From: Pantoea sp. BAV 3049 | GTDB lineage: Bacteria > Pseudomonadota > Gammaproteobacteria > Enterobacterales > Enterobacteriaceae | Assembly: GCF_009765445.1 (NCBI RefSeq) | Contig: NZ_WHOY01000031.1 | Span: 772,273-836,272, forward strand | Length of the DNA stretch: 64,000 nt | Reading direction: 5' to 3' | Shown here: one piece after another, positions 39,990 to 49,482 of the stretch | How the letters are laid out: each line of letters begins with the position of its first letter | Position numbering within the stretch: position 1 is the first letter of the stretch | Position numbers and translations under genes: made by a program | The notes under the pieces: model-generated | Told to the model about the DNA's origin: nothing | Databases searched by the model: none | The model's input: the letters and a program-made list of their open reading frames with translations, nothing else

Positions 39990-41439
39990 CGGAAAGCGCA
40001 GGCCTTTTTCCCTCGAAATTCGGCTGACGTTTCTCATCAGCCTGGCCACTATTTTTACCTTCGCGACTTTCGCGGCGATTATGCTCATCTCTGTTCAGAA
40101 TCATTTCGCTGAACAGGATATTAAAAGCCTGCGACAAATCAACAACACGCTGACCGCTATTCTGGACAACCCGAAGGAATCGGAACGAAAAAAAGTGGAT
40201 AAGATAAGCATTATCCTCAGCAGTTACCACCATATTTCCGTATTATTACTGAATCAGGGAAATAACGTTATTTATCGTTCCCCTGACGGACTGGAGTTGA
40301 TGCCGGTATTACGCACGGCTAATTTTTTAAAATCGAAATCTTCCGGTGATGTTTTTCAGTGGTCTGACGGTCAGATGCCAAATAATGTAAATATACATGG
40401 TAATAGCAGTATGAGTCAGCCATCCTGGAGGATTATCGCCTCCCCGGTTAATTCATCCACTGGCGGGAAAATCAAAAGCGACACCTTATTAATTGCGCTA
40501 TCGATAGATTTTCATATACATTACCTGGATGCTCTTAAATATAATCTATTAATCATTGCGTCGCTGATGAGCGTGCTGATTATACTGACGGTTTATTTTG
40601 CTGTGCATAAAGGGCACCAGCCGTTACGTAATGTTAGTATGAAAATTAAAAACATCACTTCAGATAATCTGGATGTTCGTCTTGATCCTGCCTGCGTACC
40701 GATTGAGCTTGAACAGTTGGTGATTTCCTTTAACAGCATGATTTCGCGTATTGAGGACGTGTTCACCCGGCAAGCCAATTTTTCCGCAGATATTGCTCAT
40801 GAGATAAGAACCCCAATAACGAACCTGGTGACCCAGACGGAGATAGCCTTAAGCCAGCAGAGAACGGAGAAAGAACTGGAAGACGTTCTTTATTCCAGTC
40901 TTGAAGAGTACAATCGAATGGCCAAAATGGTCAGTGATATGCTGTTCCTGGCTCAGGCAGACAACAATCAGCTGATCCCGGAGCAGATGTCCCTGGATCT
41001 GAGAGCTGAAACCCTCAAAGTGTTTGATTTTTTTGAAGCCTGGGCGGAAGAGCGCGAAGTGGCTCTGACACTGGAGGGCAATGCCTGCATGGTTGAGGGT
41101 GACGGACTGATGCTGCGTCGGGTTATAAATAACCTGCTGTCCAACGCTATCCGCTATACCCCGGCAGGCTGTTCAGTTACGGTTCATCTTCATGAAAATA
41201 CACAATGGGTTGAACTGACCGTGGAAAATCCAGGCACATCGGTTCCTCAGGAGCACCTGCCGCGACTGTTCGACCGCTTTTATCAGGTGGATCCTTCGCG
41301 CCATAGAAAGAGTGAAGGCAGTGGTATCGGGCTTGCCATCGTCAAATCCATTGTGGTGGCGCATAAAGGAAAAATCAGCGTCGCCTCCGACTCCCGTTCC
41401 ACTCGCTTTACCCTCACTCTCCCCCGATTTCATTGCTAA
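39979..41439 (+). CDS. cusS: Copper/silver sensor kinase CusS
   Basis: Membrane histidine kinase that senses periplasmic Cu+/Ag+ and phosphorylates CusR. It has 486 residues: helix 1 at about 15-37, a periplasmic sensor, a second helix ([20 protein letters not shown]), HAMP, a HisKA box with H274 in [11 protein letters not shown], then N, G1 and G2 boxes ([22 protein letters not shown]). The ATG at 39979 lies within the end of cusR, so translation is coupled. Confidence 0.93.
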   Translation: MRLNGKRRPFSLEIRLTFLISLATIFTFATFAAIMLISVQNHFAEQDIKSLRQINNTLTAILDNPKESERKKVDKISIILSSYHHISVLLLNQGNNVIYRSPDGLELMPVLRTANFLKSKSSGDVFQWSDGQMPNNVNIHGNSSMSQPSWRIIASPVNSSTGGKIKSDTLLIALSIDFHIHYLDALKYNLLIIASLMSVLIILTVYFAVHKGHQPLRNVSMKIKNITSDNLDVRLDPACVPIELEQLVISFNSMISRIEDVFTRQANFSADIAHEIRTPITNLVTQTEIALSQQRTEKELEDVLYSSLEEYNRMAKMVSDMLFLAQADNNQLIPEQMSLDLRAETLKVFDFFEAWAEEREVALTLEGNACMVEGDGLMLRRVINNLLSNAIRYTPAGCSVTVHLHENTQWVELTVENPGTSVPQEHLPRLFDRFYQVDPSRHRKSEGSGIGLAIVKSIVVAHKGKISVASDSRSTRFTLTLPRFHC

Positions 41440-41443
41440 CAGG

Positions 41444-41464
41444 CAGGCACCTTCAATCGGGTGC
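41444..41464 (+). terminator. Possible terminator of cusRS
   Basis: GGCACC pairs with GGTGCC across an 8-base loop just past the cusS stop, followed by ACCTTTAT. The stem is short and the T-tract poor. Confidence 0.35.
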
Positions 41465-41542
41465 CACCTTTATAACTAAAAGACAATAGGATAGTCAGTC
41501 CAGAAAAAAGACGGACTATCCATCTAATAAAATATATCAAAC

Positions 41543-41953
41543 TCAATTAACTGTTTCTGAAGATGTTTTCACTATGAGAATAGTCTGCCGGGAGGTGTTA
41601 AATTCGCGGACAACAGCGCTAACACTGATTCCAGCATTGAGAGATTCCGTCACAGCCCGTTTTTGATCTTCACTCAGCGCTGATGGACGACCAAAGCGTT
41701 CTCCTGATGCCCTGGCCCGTGCAATACCAGAATGCGTGCGTTCGAGCAGTAAATCTCGCTCAAACTCTGCCACCGCTGAAATCACCTGCATGGTCTTCTT
41801 TCCGGCAGGACTGGGCAGGTCCACACCACCCAATGCCAGGCAATGCACCCGCACATCAGACGCGGCCAGTTGCTCAACGGTTTTTCTTATATCCATCGCA
41901 TTATGGCCAAGACGGTCAAGTTTGGTAACAATCAGTACATCACCCTTTCCCAC
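41543..41953 (-). pseudogene. 5'-truncated serine recombinase (resolvase/invertase)
   Basis: About 135 residues of a Tn3-resolvase/Hin-type recombinase. The remaining part holds [34 protein letters not shown] and a C-terminal helix-turn-helix ([18 protein letters not shown]). The first 50 or so residues, with the catalytic Ser and its Arg partner, are missing. The frame upstream of 41953 is closed by TGA three residues before ALVGKGDVL. The C-terminal tail SSETVN also departs from the family. It cannot recombine DNA. Confidence 0.8.
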
Positions 41954-42018
41954 CAGTGCTCAGTCACTGGTGTTCAGTACATCCCACTCTTTTTTATGCC
42001 CTGCCTCTTGCTTTTTAT

Positions 42019-42067
42019 TATCGTAAGATATAAAAATAACACTATCTTACGATACGGTCGTAAGATA
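42019..42067. promoter_or_regulatory. Triple operator upstream of the PadR gene
   Basis: TATCGTAAGATA (42019-42030), its exact reverse complement TATCTTACGATA (42043-42054) and a third direct copy TCGTAAGATA (42058-42067) precede the gene. The last two form a 9-bp inverted repeat around 5 bases. They end 24 bases before the start codon, so autoregulation by the PadR protein is likely. Confidence 0.7.
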
Positions 42068-42091
42068 CATCCAACTTATCAGGAGTCATTT

Positions 42092-42931
42092 ATGTTTAAT
42101 TCCATGTTCAGAGACAGTCGCGGTGGTCGCCATCGCAAACACGACCATTCAGAAGATGGCCGCAGTGAGTGCTTCAACGAGGCGGAAAGCCGTGAAGAGG
42201 CGCTGGAAATGATGTTTGCCCAATGGCGTCGCGCCATGCGTGAAGAACGGATCCGTCATGACGGACACCGTGAGGGCCATCGTCATCATCACCGGGGCGA
42301 ACGTGGCGCTGACTGCCATGAAGGTCGTCAGGAAGACTATCATCCCCGTTATGCCGATCGCCGGGGTGACCGCCGTGACGGACATCGCGGACATGGGCGC
42401 GGTCGGGGTGGAGATGATGCCGGTCATCGCGATCGCCCTTCTTTCCTGCGTGGCCGTAAGTTCGGTGCCGATGAGCTGCAGCTGTTACTGCTCAGCCTGC
42501 TGAAAGATCAGGCCAGCTACGGGTACGAACTGATCAAGATCCTCAAAGAGAAAAGCGGCGGGTTTTACACGCCAAGCCCTGGCGTGATCTATCCGGCCCT
42601 GACTTATCTGGAAGATGTCGGTTATGTCAGTGTACTGCAGGAAGGTAACCGTAAGCGCTATGCCATCAGCGAGCAAGGCCAGGCTTATCTGGCTGAAAAT
42701 CAGCAGATGACCGATGCCCTGCTGGCCAAGCTGGCGCTGTTTGCCCGTCAGAGCGAATCGTTTAACCAGGCGATGTTCGAGCAACGCCAGCCTTTCAGCC
42801 CGGCGCTGACCGAAGCTATTCACGCCCTGCGCAGCGAGCTGCACCATTATCATGGCAGCAGTGAGGAGGTTCAGGCGCAGGTTGCTGATATTATTCAGCA
42901 GACCCTGGCTCATTTGCGGTCAGTCAAATGA
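42092..42931 (+). CDS. PadR family regulator with His/Arg-rich N-terminal extension (YqjI-like)
   Basis: Transcriptional regulator of 279 residues. The C-terminal half is a PadR winged helix (LQLLLLSLLKDQASYGYELI, SGGFYTPSPGVIYPALTYLE) plus a helical dimerisation part. The first 130 residues are hydrophilic and rich in His, Arg, Gly and Asp (REGHRHHHRGERGADCHEGR and similar), which could bind metal. E. coli YqjI, a nickel/iron-responsive PadR repressor, has a shorter His-rich N-terminus. AGGAG lies six bases before the ATG at 42092. No YqjH-type ferric reductase is adjacent, so the target may be elsewhere. Confidence 0.85.
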   Translation: MFNSMFRDSRGGRHRKHDHSEDGRSECFNEAESREEALEMMFAQWRRAMREERIRHDGHREGHRHHHRGERGADCHEGRQEDYHPRYADRRGDRRDGHRGHGRGRGGDDAGHRDRPSFLRGRKFGADELQLLLLSLLKDQASYGYELIKILKEKSGGFYTPSPGVIYPALTYLEDVGYVSVLQEGNRKRYAISEQGQAYLAENQQMTDALLAKLALFARQSESFNQAMFEQRQPFSPALTEAIHALRSELHHYHGSSEEVQAQVADIIQQTLAHLRSVK

Positions 42932-42941
42932 TTGCTACTGT

Positions 42942-42964
42942 TGCGGGCTTTATCCTGCCCGCGA
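42942..42964 (+). terminator. GC-rich hairpin after the PadR gene
   Basis: GCGGGC pairs with GCCCGC across an 8-base loop about 20 bases after the PadR stop. A T-tract is lacking, so this is only a possible terminator. Confidence 0.35.
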
Positions 42965-43138
42965 CGTCTCTTCACTGAAGAAACTTTACACGTTTCACCG
43001 CTCAGGCCTGAGTTCCCAGGATTGACCGCTAAAAGAGGATTCGCTAAAAGTTGCCATCGCCTGTAAGAATTAAAATAACAATCCGGCAGGGAGCGGCCGG
43101 GAGTGATCCTTTTACGTGATTATTTTTGAGGAATAAAA

Positions 43139-44539
43139 ATGAGCGTTTCCACCGAACGATTTAAGCTGACCGTTATCAACGCACCAGCGACTTTCCCCAA
43201 CGTCAGAATTCCGGCGATCGCCGATGACGTCATGGCCTCGCGCAAGCAGAAAGTGCTCGCAGGTATGGCACAGAACGACCTGGACTTCCTGGTGATTTAC
43301 GCCGACAAAGAGCACGGCGGCAACTTTGAATATCTCGCCGGTTTTATTCCCCGCTTTGAAGAGGCGCTGTTGACCCTGAATGCGCACGGCGAACTGACTT
43401 ACATCATGGGCAATGAGAACCTGAAATTGGTGCCTTATGCCCGTAATCAGGGAAAATGCCTGCATGCTCCGGCATTTTCCCTGCCCAACCAGCCAATGGA
43501 TAACGAACGCCCCCTGGTGGAGGTACTGGCGGCGGCCGGTCTTCAGCCCGGCAGTAAAACGGGAGTGGCTGGCTGGAAACTGTTTACCAGCCAGTTGCAG
43601 GACAACGCCACATTGTTTGATGTTCCCGCGTTCATCCTGGATGCTGTGATTGCTGCGGCTGGCAATCGCAGTGCTGTGGTCAATGCCACCCCGTTGTTTA
43701 CCTCTCCGGCGGTTGGGGCCAGACGCATCAATACCGCCAGTGAAATCACGTTTTACGAATATGGTGCGAATCTCGCTTCAACCCGGATCCTGAAGGCGCT
43801 GGACAGCATTGAACCGGGAAAAAGTGAGAAAGAGATTGGTCAGCTTCTTTCTGCTGAAGGCCAGCCTGGCAACGTGGTGATGGTCGCCGCCACCGGTGAC
43901 CGCTTCGCGAACGCCTGTCTGTATCCTTCGGATAAGCTAATCCGCAAAGGCGATAAATTCTCGCTGACCGTGGGCTATAAAGGTGGCCTGAGCAGCCGTG
44001 CAGCTTATGTCGTCGCCAGCGAAAGTGAGTTGCCTGCTGCGGTGGCGGATTACCTTCCGGCGCTGGCGATCCCCTATTATCAGGCCGTCACTACCTGGCT
44101 GGAAACGCTGCGTACCGGACTGACCGGCGGCGAACTGTATCAGACCATCGAAACTGTGCTGCCGAAAGCGAAGTATCACTGGCATCTGAACCCGGGCCAT
44201 CTGGTGGCGGATGAAGAGTGGCTCTGTTCACCGGTTTACCCTCAGTCCGCGATCGAACTGGTGAGTGGAATGATCTTCCAGATCGATATCATCCCTTCTC
44301 TGCCAGGCTATGCGGGTTGCAGCATCGAAGATACCGTGGCGCTGGCAGATGCCAGCCTGCGTCAGCAGTTGCAGGATGATTATCCGGAAGTCTGGCAGCG
44401 GATGGAGACGCGAAAGGTGCATCTGCGCGATGTGCTGAATATCCACGTTTCTGAAGATGTTCTGCCGCTGTCGAACACTGTCGGCTACCTGCGGCCATTT
44501 CTGCTGGATAAAACCCGCGCGCTGGTTCGTCAGCCCTGA
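43139..44539 (+). CDS. M24-fold (aminopeptidase P/creatinase-like) protein with altered metal site
   Basis: A 466-residue protein whose second half has the pita-bread fold pattern: GSEIT-like TASEITFYEYGANLASTRIL, KGDKFSLTVGYKGG, LNPGHLVADEEW, GMIFQIDIIPS and SIEDTVALAD. M24 peptidases need Asp, Asp, His, Glu, Glu as metal ligands. Here the first two Asp positions read SLTVGYKGGLSSR and the first Glu reads Asp in QIDIIP, while His (PGH) and the last Glu (IEDT) remain. It may be a non-peptidase member. GAGGAA precedes the ATG. No linked operon genes. Confidence 0.75.
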   Translation: MSVSTERFKLTVINAPATFPNVRIPAIADDVMASRKQKVLAGMAQNDLDFLVIYADKEHGGNFEYLAGFIPRFEEALLTLNAHGELTYIMGNENLKLVPYARNQGKCLHAPAFSLPNQPMDNERPLVEVLAAAGLQPGSKTGVAGWKLFTSQLQDNATLFDVPAFILDAVIAAAGNRSAVVNATPLFTSPAVGARRINTASEITFYEYGANLASTRILKALDSIEPGKSEKEIGQLLSAEGQPGNVVMVAATGDRFANACLYPSDKLIRKGDKFSLTVGYKGGLSSRAAYVVASESELPAAVADYLPALAIPYYQAVTTWLETLRTGLTGGELYQTIETVLPKAKYHWHLNPGHLVADEEWLCSPVYPQSAIELVSGMIFQIDIIPSLPGYAGCSIEDTVALADASLRQQLQDDYPEVWQRMETRKVHLRDVLNIHVSEDVLPLSNTVGYLRPFLLDKTRALVRQP

Positions 44540-44632
44540 AATCAGGAGGCCTTTTGTGAGAAAGGCCTTATTCTCTTCGTATTTCCCTCTTCAGCGCCAG
44601 AGGCTGCAGCAGCATGCAAGCTGGCAAGCTGA

Positions 44633-45577
44633 TTACCGTGTACTGAGTGTTTCAGGTACCTGCTGGCGACAGACGGCCAGTACCAGCTGTCGTAACCAGC
44701 GATGGGCTGGTTCCACCTCGGCACGGGGATGCCACATCTGCGAAATGGTTATTCCGCTGGTTTTGACCGGCAGCGCAAAGGCGAACAGGGTAGGATTTGG
44801 CTTGCTTCTCCCCTCCACCGGCTGGTTGATTAGCAGCGATGCAGGAACCAACGCGACCAGATCGGAAGAGTGTGCCACCGTCAAAGCGGCCGGGAAACTC
44901 TGCACTGCCGCAGCAATCTTTCTCTTCAGCCCCAGTTCAGCCAGCGCATCGTCAACAGGTCCGCACATATTTCCCCGGCGGGAAGCCACCACATGGCTAC
45001 AGGCTGCATAATCGCTGGCGGTAATCTCAGCCAGTGACTCAAGAGGATGTCCTTTGCGGACAACGCCCACAAAATAGTCGCGAAACAGCGCCTGTAAACG
45101 CACTTCCGGCCCCATCTCGCCCGGCACGCCGATCTCCAGATCCACCAGCCCTTCACGCAGATGTTTTGACGATTTCTCATGTTTTGGCGTAAAGCGCAAA
45201 CGGACATTCGGCGCGACCTTTGCTGCAGCGGTAATCAATGCCGTGCCCAAAGCCTCAACAAAACCGTCATTGGTACGCAGGGTAAATGTGCGTTCGAGCG
45301 TGGCTAAATCCAGCTCCGCCGCTGAAGGGCTGAGCAGGCTGCGGGCCTCATACAGGGCGCTCTGCGTTCGCTGGCGGATCTCTTCTGCATAGGGCGTCAG
45401 CACCATATTTCGCCCGGCACGCACCAGTAAAGGATCGCCGGTTGTTGCCCGCAGGCGTCCCAGAGTGCGGCTCATAGCCGAAGCGCTCAGCCGCAAACGG
45501 CGTGCAGCCCCGGCCACGCTGCCTTCAGCCAGCAATGCGTCCAGCGCGATAAGGAGATTCAGGTCAGGTTCAGTCAT
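44633..45577 (-). CDS. LysR family transcriptional regulator
   Basis: A 314-residue LysR-type regulator with the N-terminal winged helix (LLIALDALLAEGSVAGAARR, LRLSASAMSRTLGRLR) and a NodD/PcpR-like substrate-binding domain. It is divergent from the SDR gene at 45744, with a 166-base gap, and probably regulates it. The inducer is unknown. Confidence 0.88.
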   Translation of the reverse strand: MTEPDLNLLIALDALLAEGSVAGAARRLRLSASAMSRTLGRLRATTGDPLLVRAGRNMVLTPYAEEIRQRTQSALYEARSLLSPSAAELDLATLERTFTLRTNDGFVEALGTALITAAAKVAPNVRLRFTPKHEKSSKHLREGLVDLEIGVPGEMGPEVRLQALFRDYFVGVVRKGHPLESLAEITASDYAACSHVVASRRGNMCGPVDDALAELGLKRKIAAAVQSFPAALTVAHSSDLVALVPASLLINQPVEGRSKPNPTLFAFALPVKTSGITISQMWHPRAEVEPAHRWLRQLVLAVCRQQVPETLSTR

Positions 45578-45743
45578 GCCCCATCATAAACCGCCGGGAA
45601 AGAGCATGACAAGGCGTCCGGTGCAGGTTATATGTGCAACTGCTGCGTCTTCCGCCCTGTCTCCACCCGGCGTACAGTTACCGGTATCGACGGGAATGCA
45701 GTCACTGCCCGTCCCCTGATGACTTACCCAGAGGAACAGCATA

Positions 45744-46433
45744 ATGAATAAAACCGTATTACTGATCGGCGCATCACGTGGGCTTGGTTTCGCCATGGTG
45801 GAAGAGTACCTGCAGCGCGGCTGGAAAGTGATCGCCACGGCGCGTGAAGCTTCCCGGCAGCACCTGCTGACGCTGGCGGAGAAATTTCCCGCCCTGCTGG
45901 AAGTGGAAGCGGTCGACATTACGCTGCCGGAGCAGGTTGACACGCTGCACACCCGCCTGGCAGACCGCAAAGTTGATCTGCTCTTCGTCAACGCAGGGGT
46001 TAAAAATGATGACCGCGAAACCATAGCCGACGTGTCGACAGAAGAATTTATCCGGGTGATGGTCACCAACGCGCTTAGCCCGCTGCGGGTAATCGAGAAG
46101 TTTCAGGATCTCGTACTTCCCACCGGCACCATTGGCGTGATGTCTTCCGGCCAGGGTAGCCTGACCAATAACACTAACGGCAATTATGAGGTCTATCGCG
46201 GCAGCAAAGCAGCCCTGAATATGTTTATGCGCAGCTTTGCGGCTCGCCACCGCGAGGGCAGTAAAACCTTGCTGCTGATGGCACCTGGTTGGGTACAAAC
46301 CGACATGGGTGGACCGCAGGCCAGGCTGACCATCGGCGAAAGCATTCCTTCGCTGATTAACACTATCGCCGACTACGAAGGCCGCACCGGCCTGCACTAT
46401 CTGGACTATCAGGGAGAAGTGGTGGCCTGGTGA
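45744..46433 (+). CDS. SDR family oxidoreductase (short, CsgA/YciK-like type)
   Basis: A 229-residue Rossmann oxidoreductase with GASRGLGFAMV for the cofactor, FVNAGVK in place of NNAG, Ser in MSSGQGS and Tyr-x3-Lys in VYRGSKAA. AGAGGAA precedes the ATG. It is the likely target of the divergent LysR regulator. The substrate is unknown. Confidence 0.87.
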   Translation: MNKTVLLIGASRGLGFAMVEEYLQRGWKVIATAREASRQHLLTLAEKFPALLEVEAVDITLPEQVDTLHTRLADRKVDLLFVNAGVKNDDRETIADVSTEEFIRVMVTNALSPLRVIEKFQDLVLPTGTIGVMSSGQGSLTNNTNGNYEVYRGSKAALNMFMRSFAARHREGSKTLLLMAPGWVQTDMGGPQARLTIGESIPSLINTIADYEGRTGLHYLDYQGEVVAW

Positions 46434-46463
46434 AGACAGCATTCAGTGGCTGCTGAACCCTTG

Positions 46464-47231
46464 TCAGAATTTCCAGGCAAAGAACAGGCCGTAACGCAGC
46501 TGGTTATTATCCTGCACCACCGGGCTATCCGCAGCCTCGTCTTCCAGATGCAGAGCGGTCGCCCGGAAACCGGCCATCCACGACGGGCTGATTTGGTAAT
46601 CAATCCCCAGTTCCAGACCGATATCCTGCAGCCCGGCACCGGCTTCGTAGCGCTGTAACCCACTACGTGATGACTGTTCTGCACTAACGCCGAACTGGGT
46701 TTGCATATAATCCGCATTTCCCCAGCTCAGCCGTGGCCCGAAGAAAATCCGACTGTCTTCGCTGAGCTGCCAGTCGAGGTGGCTGTAAGCATAAAGTTTT
46801 AGCCCCTGCTGATTGCCGCCGATATCCTGAGTCAGGATCATCCCGCTGCGGGAAAAAGCATTTTTATAACTTCCTGCCAGAAAAGCATGAGGCGATACGT
46901 CAATATCCCCCATTCCGCGCAGGCGGTCATTGTCTGACTCCTGACGCGGAGAGAGATCGGCACCGGCACCCAGCGAGAATTGCCAGTGTTGCGAGTCGTA
47001 AAATTTCCAGCCCAGCGCGGTGAGGGTATCCACGCCACCGACAAAAAATGGACCGTAATCCACTTTTACCGCCGGGATAAAAGTGAGCTTGCTGTGATCC
47101 GATCCCAGGTAATCAGGTTTAACGCCGATCCCCCCGCCGATAAATCCGCTGAATTTATCTGGTGCCCCGTCAGCACTGGCCGTAAAGGCTACCAACATGC
47201 ACGAAAAAAGTGTTGTCACCGCAAAACGCAT
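46464..47231 (-). CDS. MipA/OmpV family outer-membrane protein
   Basis: A 255-residue beta-barrel protein with a signal peptide ending at about FTASADGAP, repeated amphipathic strands (GFIGGGIGVKPDYLGSDH, FSLGAGADLSPR, YGLFFAWKF) and a terminal Phe as used for outer-membrane insertion. MipA in E. coli is a scaffold between MltA and PBP1b. Other members are stress- or antibiotic-inducible porin-like proteins. It lies next to a two-component system on the same strand, as is common for OmpV-type genes. Confidence 0.87.
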   Translation of the reverse strand: MRFAVTTLFSCMLVAFTASADGAPDKFSGFIGGGIGVKPDYLGSDHSKLTFIPAVKVDYGPFFVGGVDTLTALGWKFYDSQHWQFSLGAGADLSPRQESDNDRLRGMGDIDVSPHAFLAGSYKNAFSRSGMILTQDIGGNQQGLKLYAYSHLDWQLSEDSRIFFGPRLSWGNADYMQTQFGVSAEQSSRSGLQRYEAGAGLQDIGLELGIDYQISPSWMAGFRATALHLEDEAADSPVVQDNNQLRYGLFFAWKF

Positions 47232-47348
47232 TGCCGCGTATCCTTCAGTTAGCTAATAACCGTTTCAGGTGACTGATTAAAACAGCCTTCTGTAAACCGG
47301 CTTTTTACCTCCGGTAAAGTTATGTAACTGAACGCAGCATTTTATGGC

Positions 47349-48629
47349 TTACCCAACCGGTTCTACAGGGATTTGTACGCTGAACCTGGCTCCGCCATGC
47401 TGTCGGTTATGCACGAAAACCTGCCCGGCATGATGCTCAGCGACCGCCCTGACCAGCGCGAGTCCCAGACCACTGCCCGCAGGTAACGGATCCCTGTTCG
47501 TCATCCGATAGAAGGGTTCAAAAATGCGCGCGGCTTCGTCTGCAGGAATGCCGGGGCCGCGGTCACAGACCTCAAAGATAAATTCAGCATCAGAAGCCAG
47601 ACGCAGGCTGGCTGTCACCGGTAACGCGCCGTGCTTCAGCGCATTCTCCAGCAGATTGCGCATCAGGCGGCGGATCAGCGTTGCATCAACCTGTGCAATA
47701 ACATGATCCGCTTCAAGTTCGATCTGCGCCCTGGCACACTCCTCAGCAGCGATTGCGGTGATGTCCGCAGGCTGAAAATGGCGATTATTGGCGGCCTGAG
47801 CCGTCTCAAGCCTGCTCATGGTCAGGATTTCCTCCACCAGTTCATCAAGCTCGGCTACACTGCGTTCCAGCTCGTGGCGCACCGGTGAAGCTTCCGTAGC
47901 CAGCAGAGCCGACGCCATCTGAATACGCGCCAGCGGCGAACGTAACTCATGGGAAGCTCTTGCCAGCATGTTTTTTTGCGCGCTGACCAGCGTTTCCAGC
48001 TGGCTGGCCGAACGGTTAAAGCTGGCCGCCAGACGCCCGACTTCATCATCCCCGGAAACGGGGACGCGAGAGGATAAATCCCCTTTTCCCAGCGACTCTA
48101 CGCTGAGCTGCAAAGTTTCCAGGCGAGCCGTGAGTCTGCGGATAACCGGCCAGGCGGCCAGCGCCACGGCACAGGCCAGCGACATTAACAAACCAATAAA
48201 CAGCCAGGGACGGCTGGCACGATCGTCACTGAACTGCACCACCAGCAGCCTTTTGTCGGCCAGCTGCCAGACAAAACGGGTGGCGAACCCGTCGTCAAAG
48301 AACCCTCCCTTTATGATGTTCCGGGGATAAGGCGTGGGCGGGCTGAGCTGACGGCTGAGTAAGTGTCCCTGGCCGTCAAAAAGAGTAAAGCGAGTGTGGG
48401 TGCGCTGCATCCAGCTATCGATAGCCGCAGACTGAACAGCACGGGAGCTGTCTGCTGGCGGAAGCGTCTCTTCCATCATTGACGTGAAAGCAGCAAACGC
48501 CTTCAGATGACGGTGGTCATCGTCCACCCACAGCCAGATGGCAATGGTCGAGATAACCACAATGCTGATGGCAGCGGTCACAGCGAAAAATATCTGCTGG
48601 TACATCGGGGTATCGGTCAGTTTACGCAT
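47349..48629 (-). CDS. Sensor histidine kinase next to mipA
   Basis: Membrane kinase of 426 residues: helix 1 (IFFAVTAAISIVVISTIAIW), a periplasmic region of about 120 residues, helix 2 (LFIGLLMSLACAVALAAWPV), HAMP, HisKA with His in RASHELRSPLARI, and an ATPase domain (NLLENALKHG, DRGPGIP, GSGLGLALVRAV). It starts 11 bases after the regulator stop with AGAGGA upstream. It resembles RstB/CpxA-type kinases. The signal is unknown. Confidence 0.9.
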   Translation of the reverse strand: MRKLTDTPMYQQIFFAVTAAISIVVISTIAIWLWVDDDHRHLKAFAAFTSMMEETLPPADSSRAVQSAAIDSWMQRTHTRFTLFDGQGHLLSRQLSPPTPYPRNIIKGGFFDDGFATRFVWQLADKRLLVVQFSDDRASRPWLFIGLLMSLACAVALAAWPVIRRLTARLETLQLSVESLGKGDLSSRVPVSGDDEVGRLAASFNRSASQLETLVSAQKNMLARASHELRSPLARIQMASALLATEASPVRHELERSVAELDELVEEILTMSRLETAQAANNRHFQPADITAIAAEECARAQIELEADHVIAQVDATLIRRLMRNLLENALKHGALPVTASLRLASDAEFIFEVCDRGPGIPADEAARIFEPFYRMTNRDPLPAGSGLGLALVRAVAEHHAGQVFVHNRQHGGARFSVQIPVEPVG

Positions 48630-48640
48630 CGTATCCTCTG

Positions 48641-49348
48641 CTACAGCGGCAGACGAGAAAAGACATAGCCGATGCCTCTGACCGTGATGATCCTGGTCGG
48701 CACGCGCGGATCTTCCTCTATCGCCTGGCGGATGCGGCCAATATGCACGTCAATCGCCCGGTCAAAACTCTCATAGGATTCACCCCGTAAAGCCTGCCAC
48801 AATTGCTCGCGGTTCATCACCCGCCCGGCATTACGTGCCAGCGTCAGTAGCAAATCGAACTGCATTGAAGTTAGCGCGCAGGATTGCTGGCCGAGGGTGA
48901 CGGTACGGGCCGCAGGATTGATTTCCAGCGCCCCGGAACGGATTGGTGGCTCCACATTCGGACGGGTGGCCTTCAGCACGCGCCGCAAAATAGCCCTGAT
49001 ACGCGCCAGTAATTCCCTCGGCTCGAACGGCTTGGGCATATAATCATCCGCTCCCAGTTCCAGACCAATAATCCGGTCGGTAGGTTCGCCCCGACCGGTG
49101 ACCATAATGATCGCCGGATCGTCAGTGCAGACCGTCCTGATATAGCGGCAAACATCCAGACCGTCGGCATCGTTCAGCATCAGGTCCAGCAATATCAATG
49201 CAAACGAATTGCCATTCAGGGCGGCATAAGCTTCCTGCGCACTGCTGGCATGCATCACGCTCAGGCCATGCTGCGTGAGGTAAGGCACAAGCATCTGTGC
49301 CAGCCGGAGATCATCTTCAATCAACAGAACAGGGGTATTCCTGACCAT
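48641..49348 (-). CDS. OmpR-type response regulator next to mipA
   Basis: A 235-residue regulator with phospho-acceptor D55 (LILLDLMLNDADGLD), Lys in YMPKPFEPREL and an OmpR winged helix (LLLTLARNAGRVMNREQLWQ, DRAIDVHIGRIRQ). A GTG at 49351 directly precedes the ATG at 49348. It is first in the regulator-kinase pair, with mipA downstream on the same strand after about 115 bases. The likely role is control of mipA in response to envelope or metal stress. Confidence 0.9.
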   Translation of the reverse strand: MVRNTPVLLIEDDLRLAQMLVPYLTQHGLSVMHASSAQEAYAALNGNSFALILLDLMLNDADGLDVCRYIRTVCTDDPAIIMVTGRGEPTDRIIGLELGADDYMPKPFEPRELLARIRAILRRVLKATRPNVEPPIRSGALEINPAARTVTLGQQSCALTSMQFDLLLTLARNAGRVMNREQLWQALRGESYESFDRAIDVHIGRIRQAIEEDPRVPTRIITVRGIGYVFSRLPL

Positions 49349-49482
49349 CACGAATCCGCAATCAGAGGGATAAAACAGTAGGACAACGATTTTTGTTTAA
49401 AAGTCAGTGAACTCTGTAATCTCGCGTATCCATTGTAAAAAATGACTTTTTGATGACTTACAGGTGACGTGCCACCGGCAGG

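Noticed and set aside
41543-41953. Functional site-specific recombinase
   Set aside because: The N-terminal part with the catalytic serine is missing and a stop codon closes the upstream frame.
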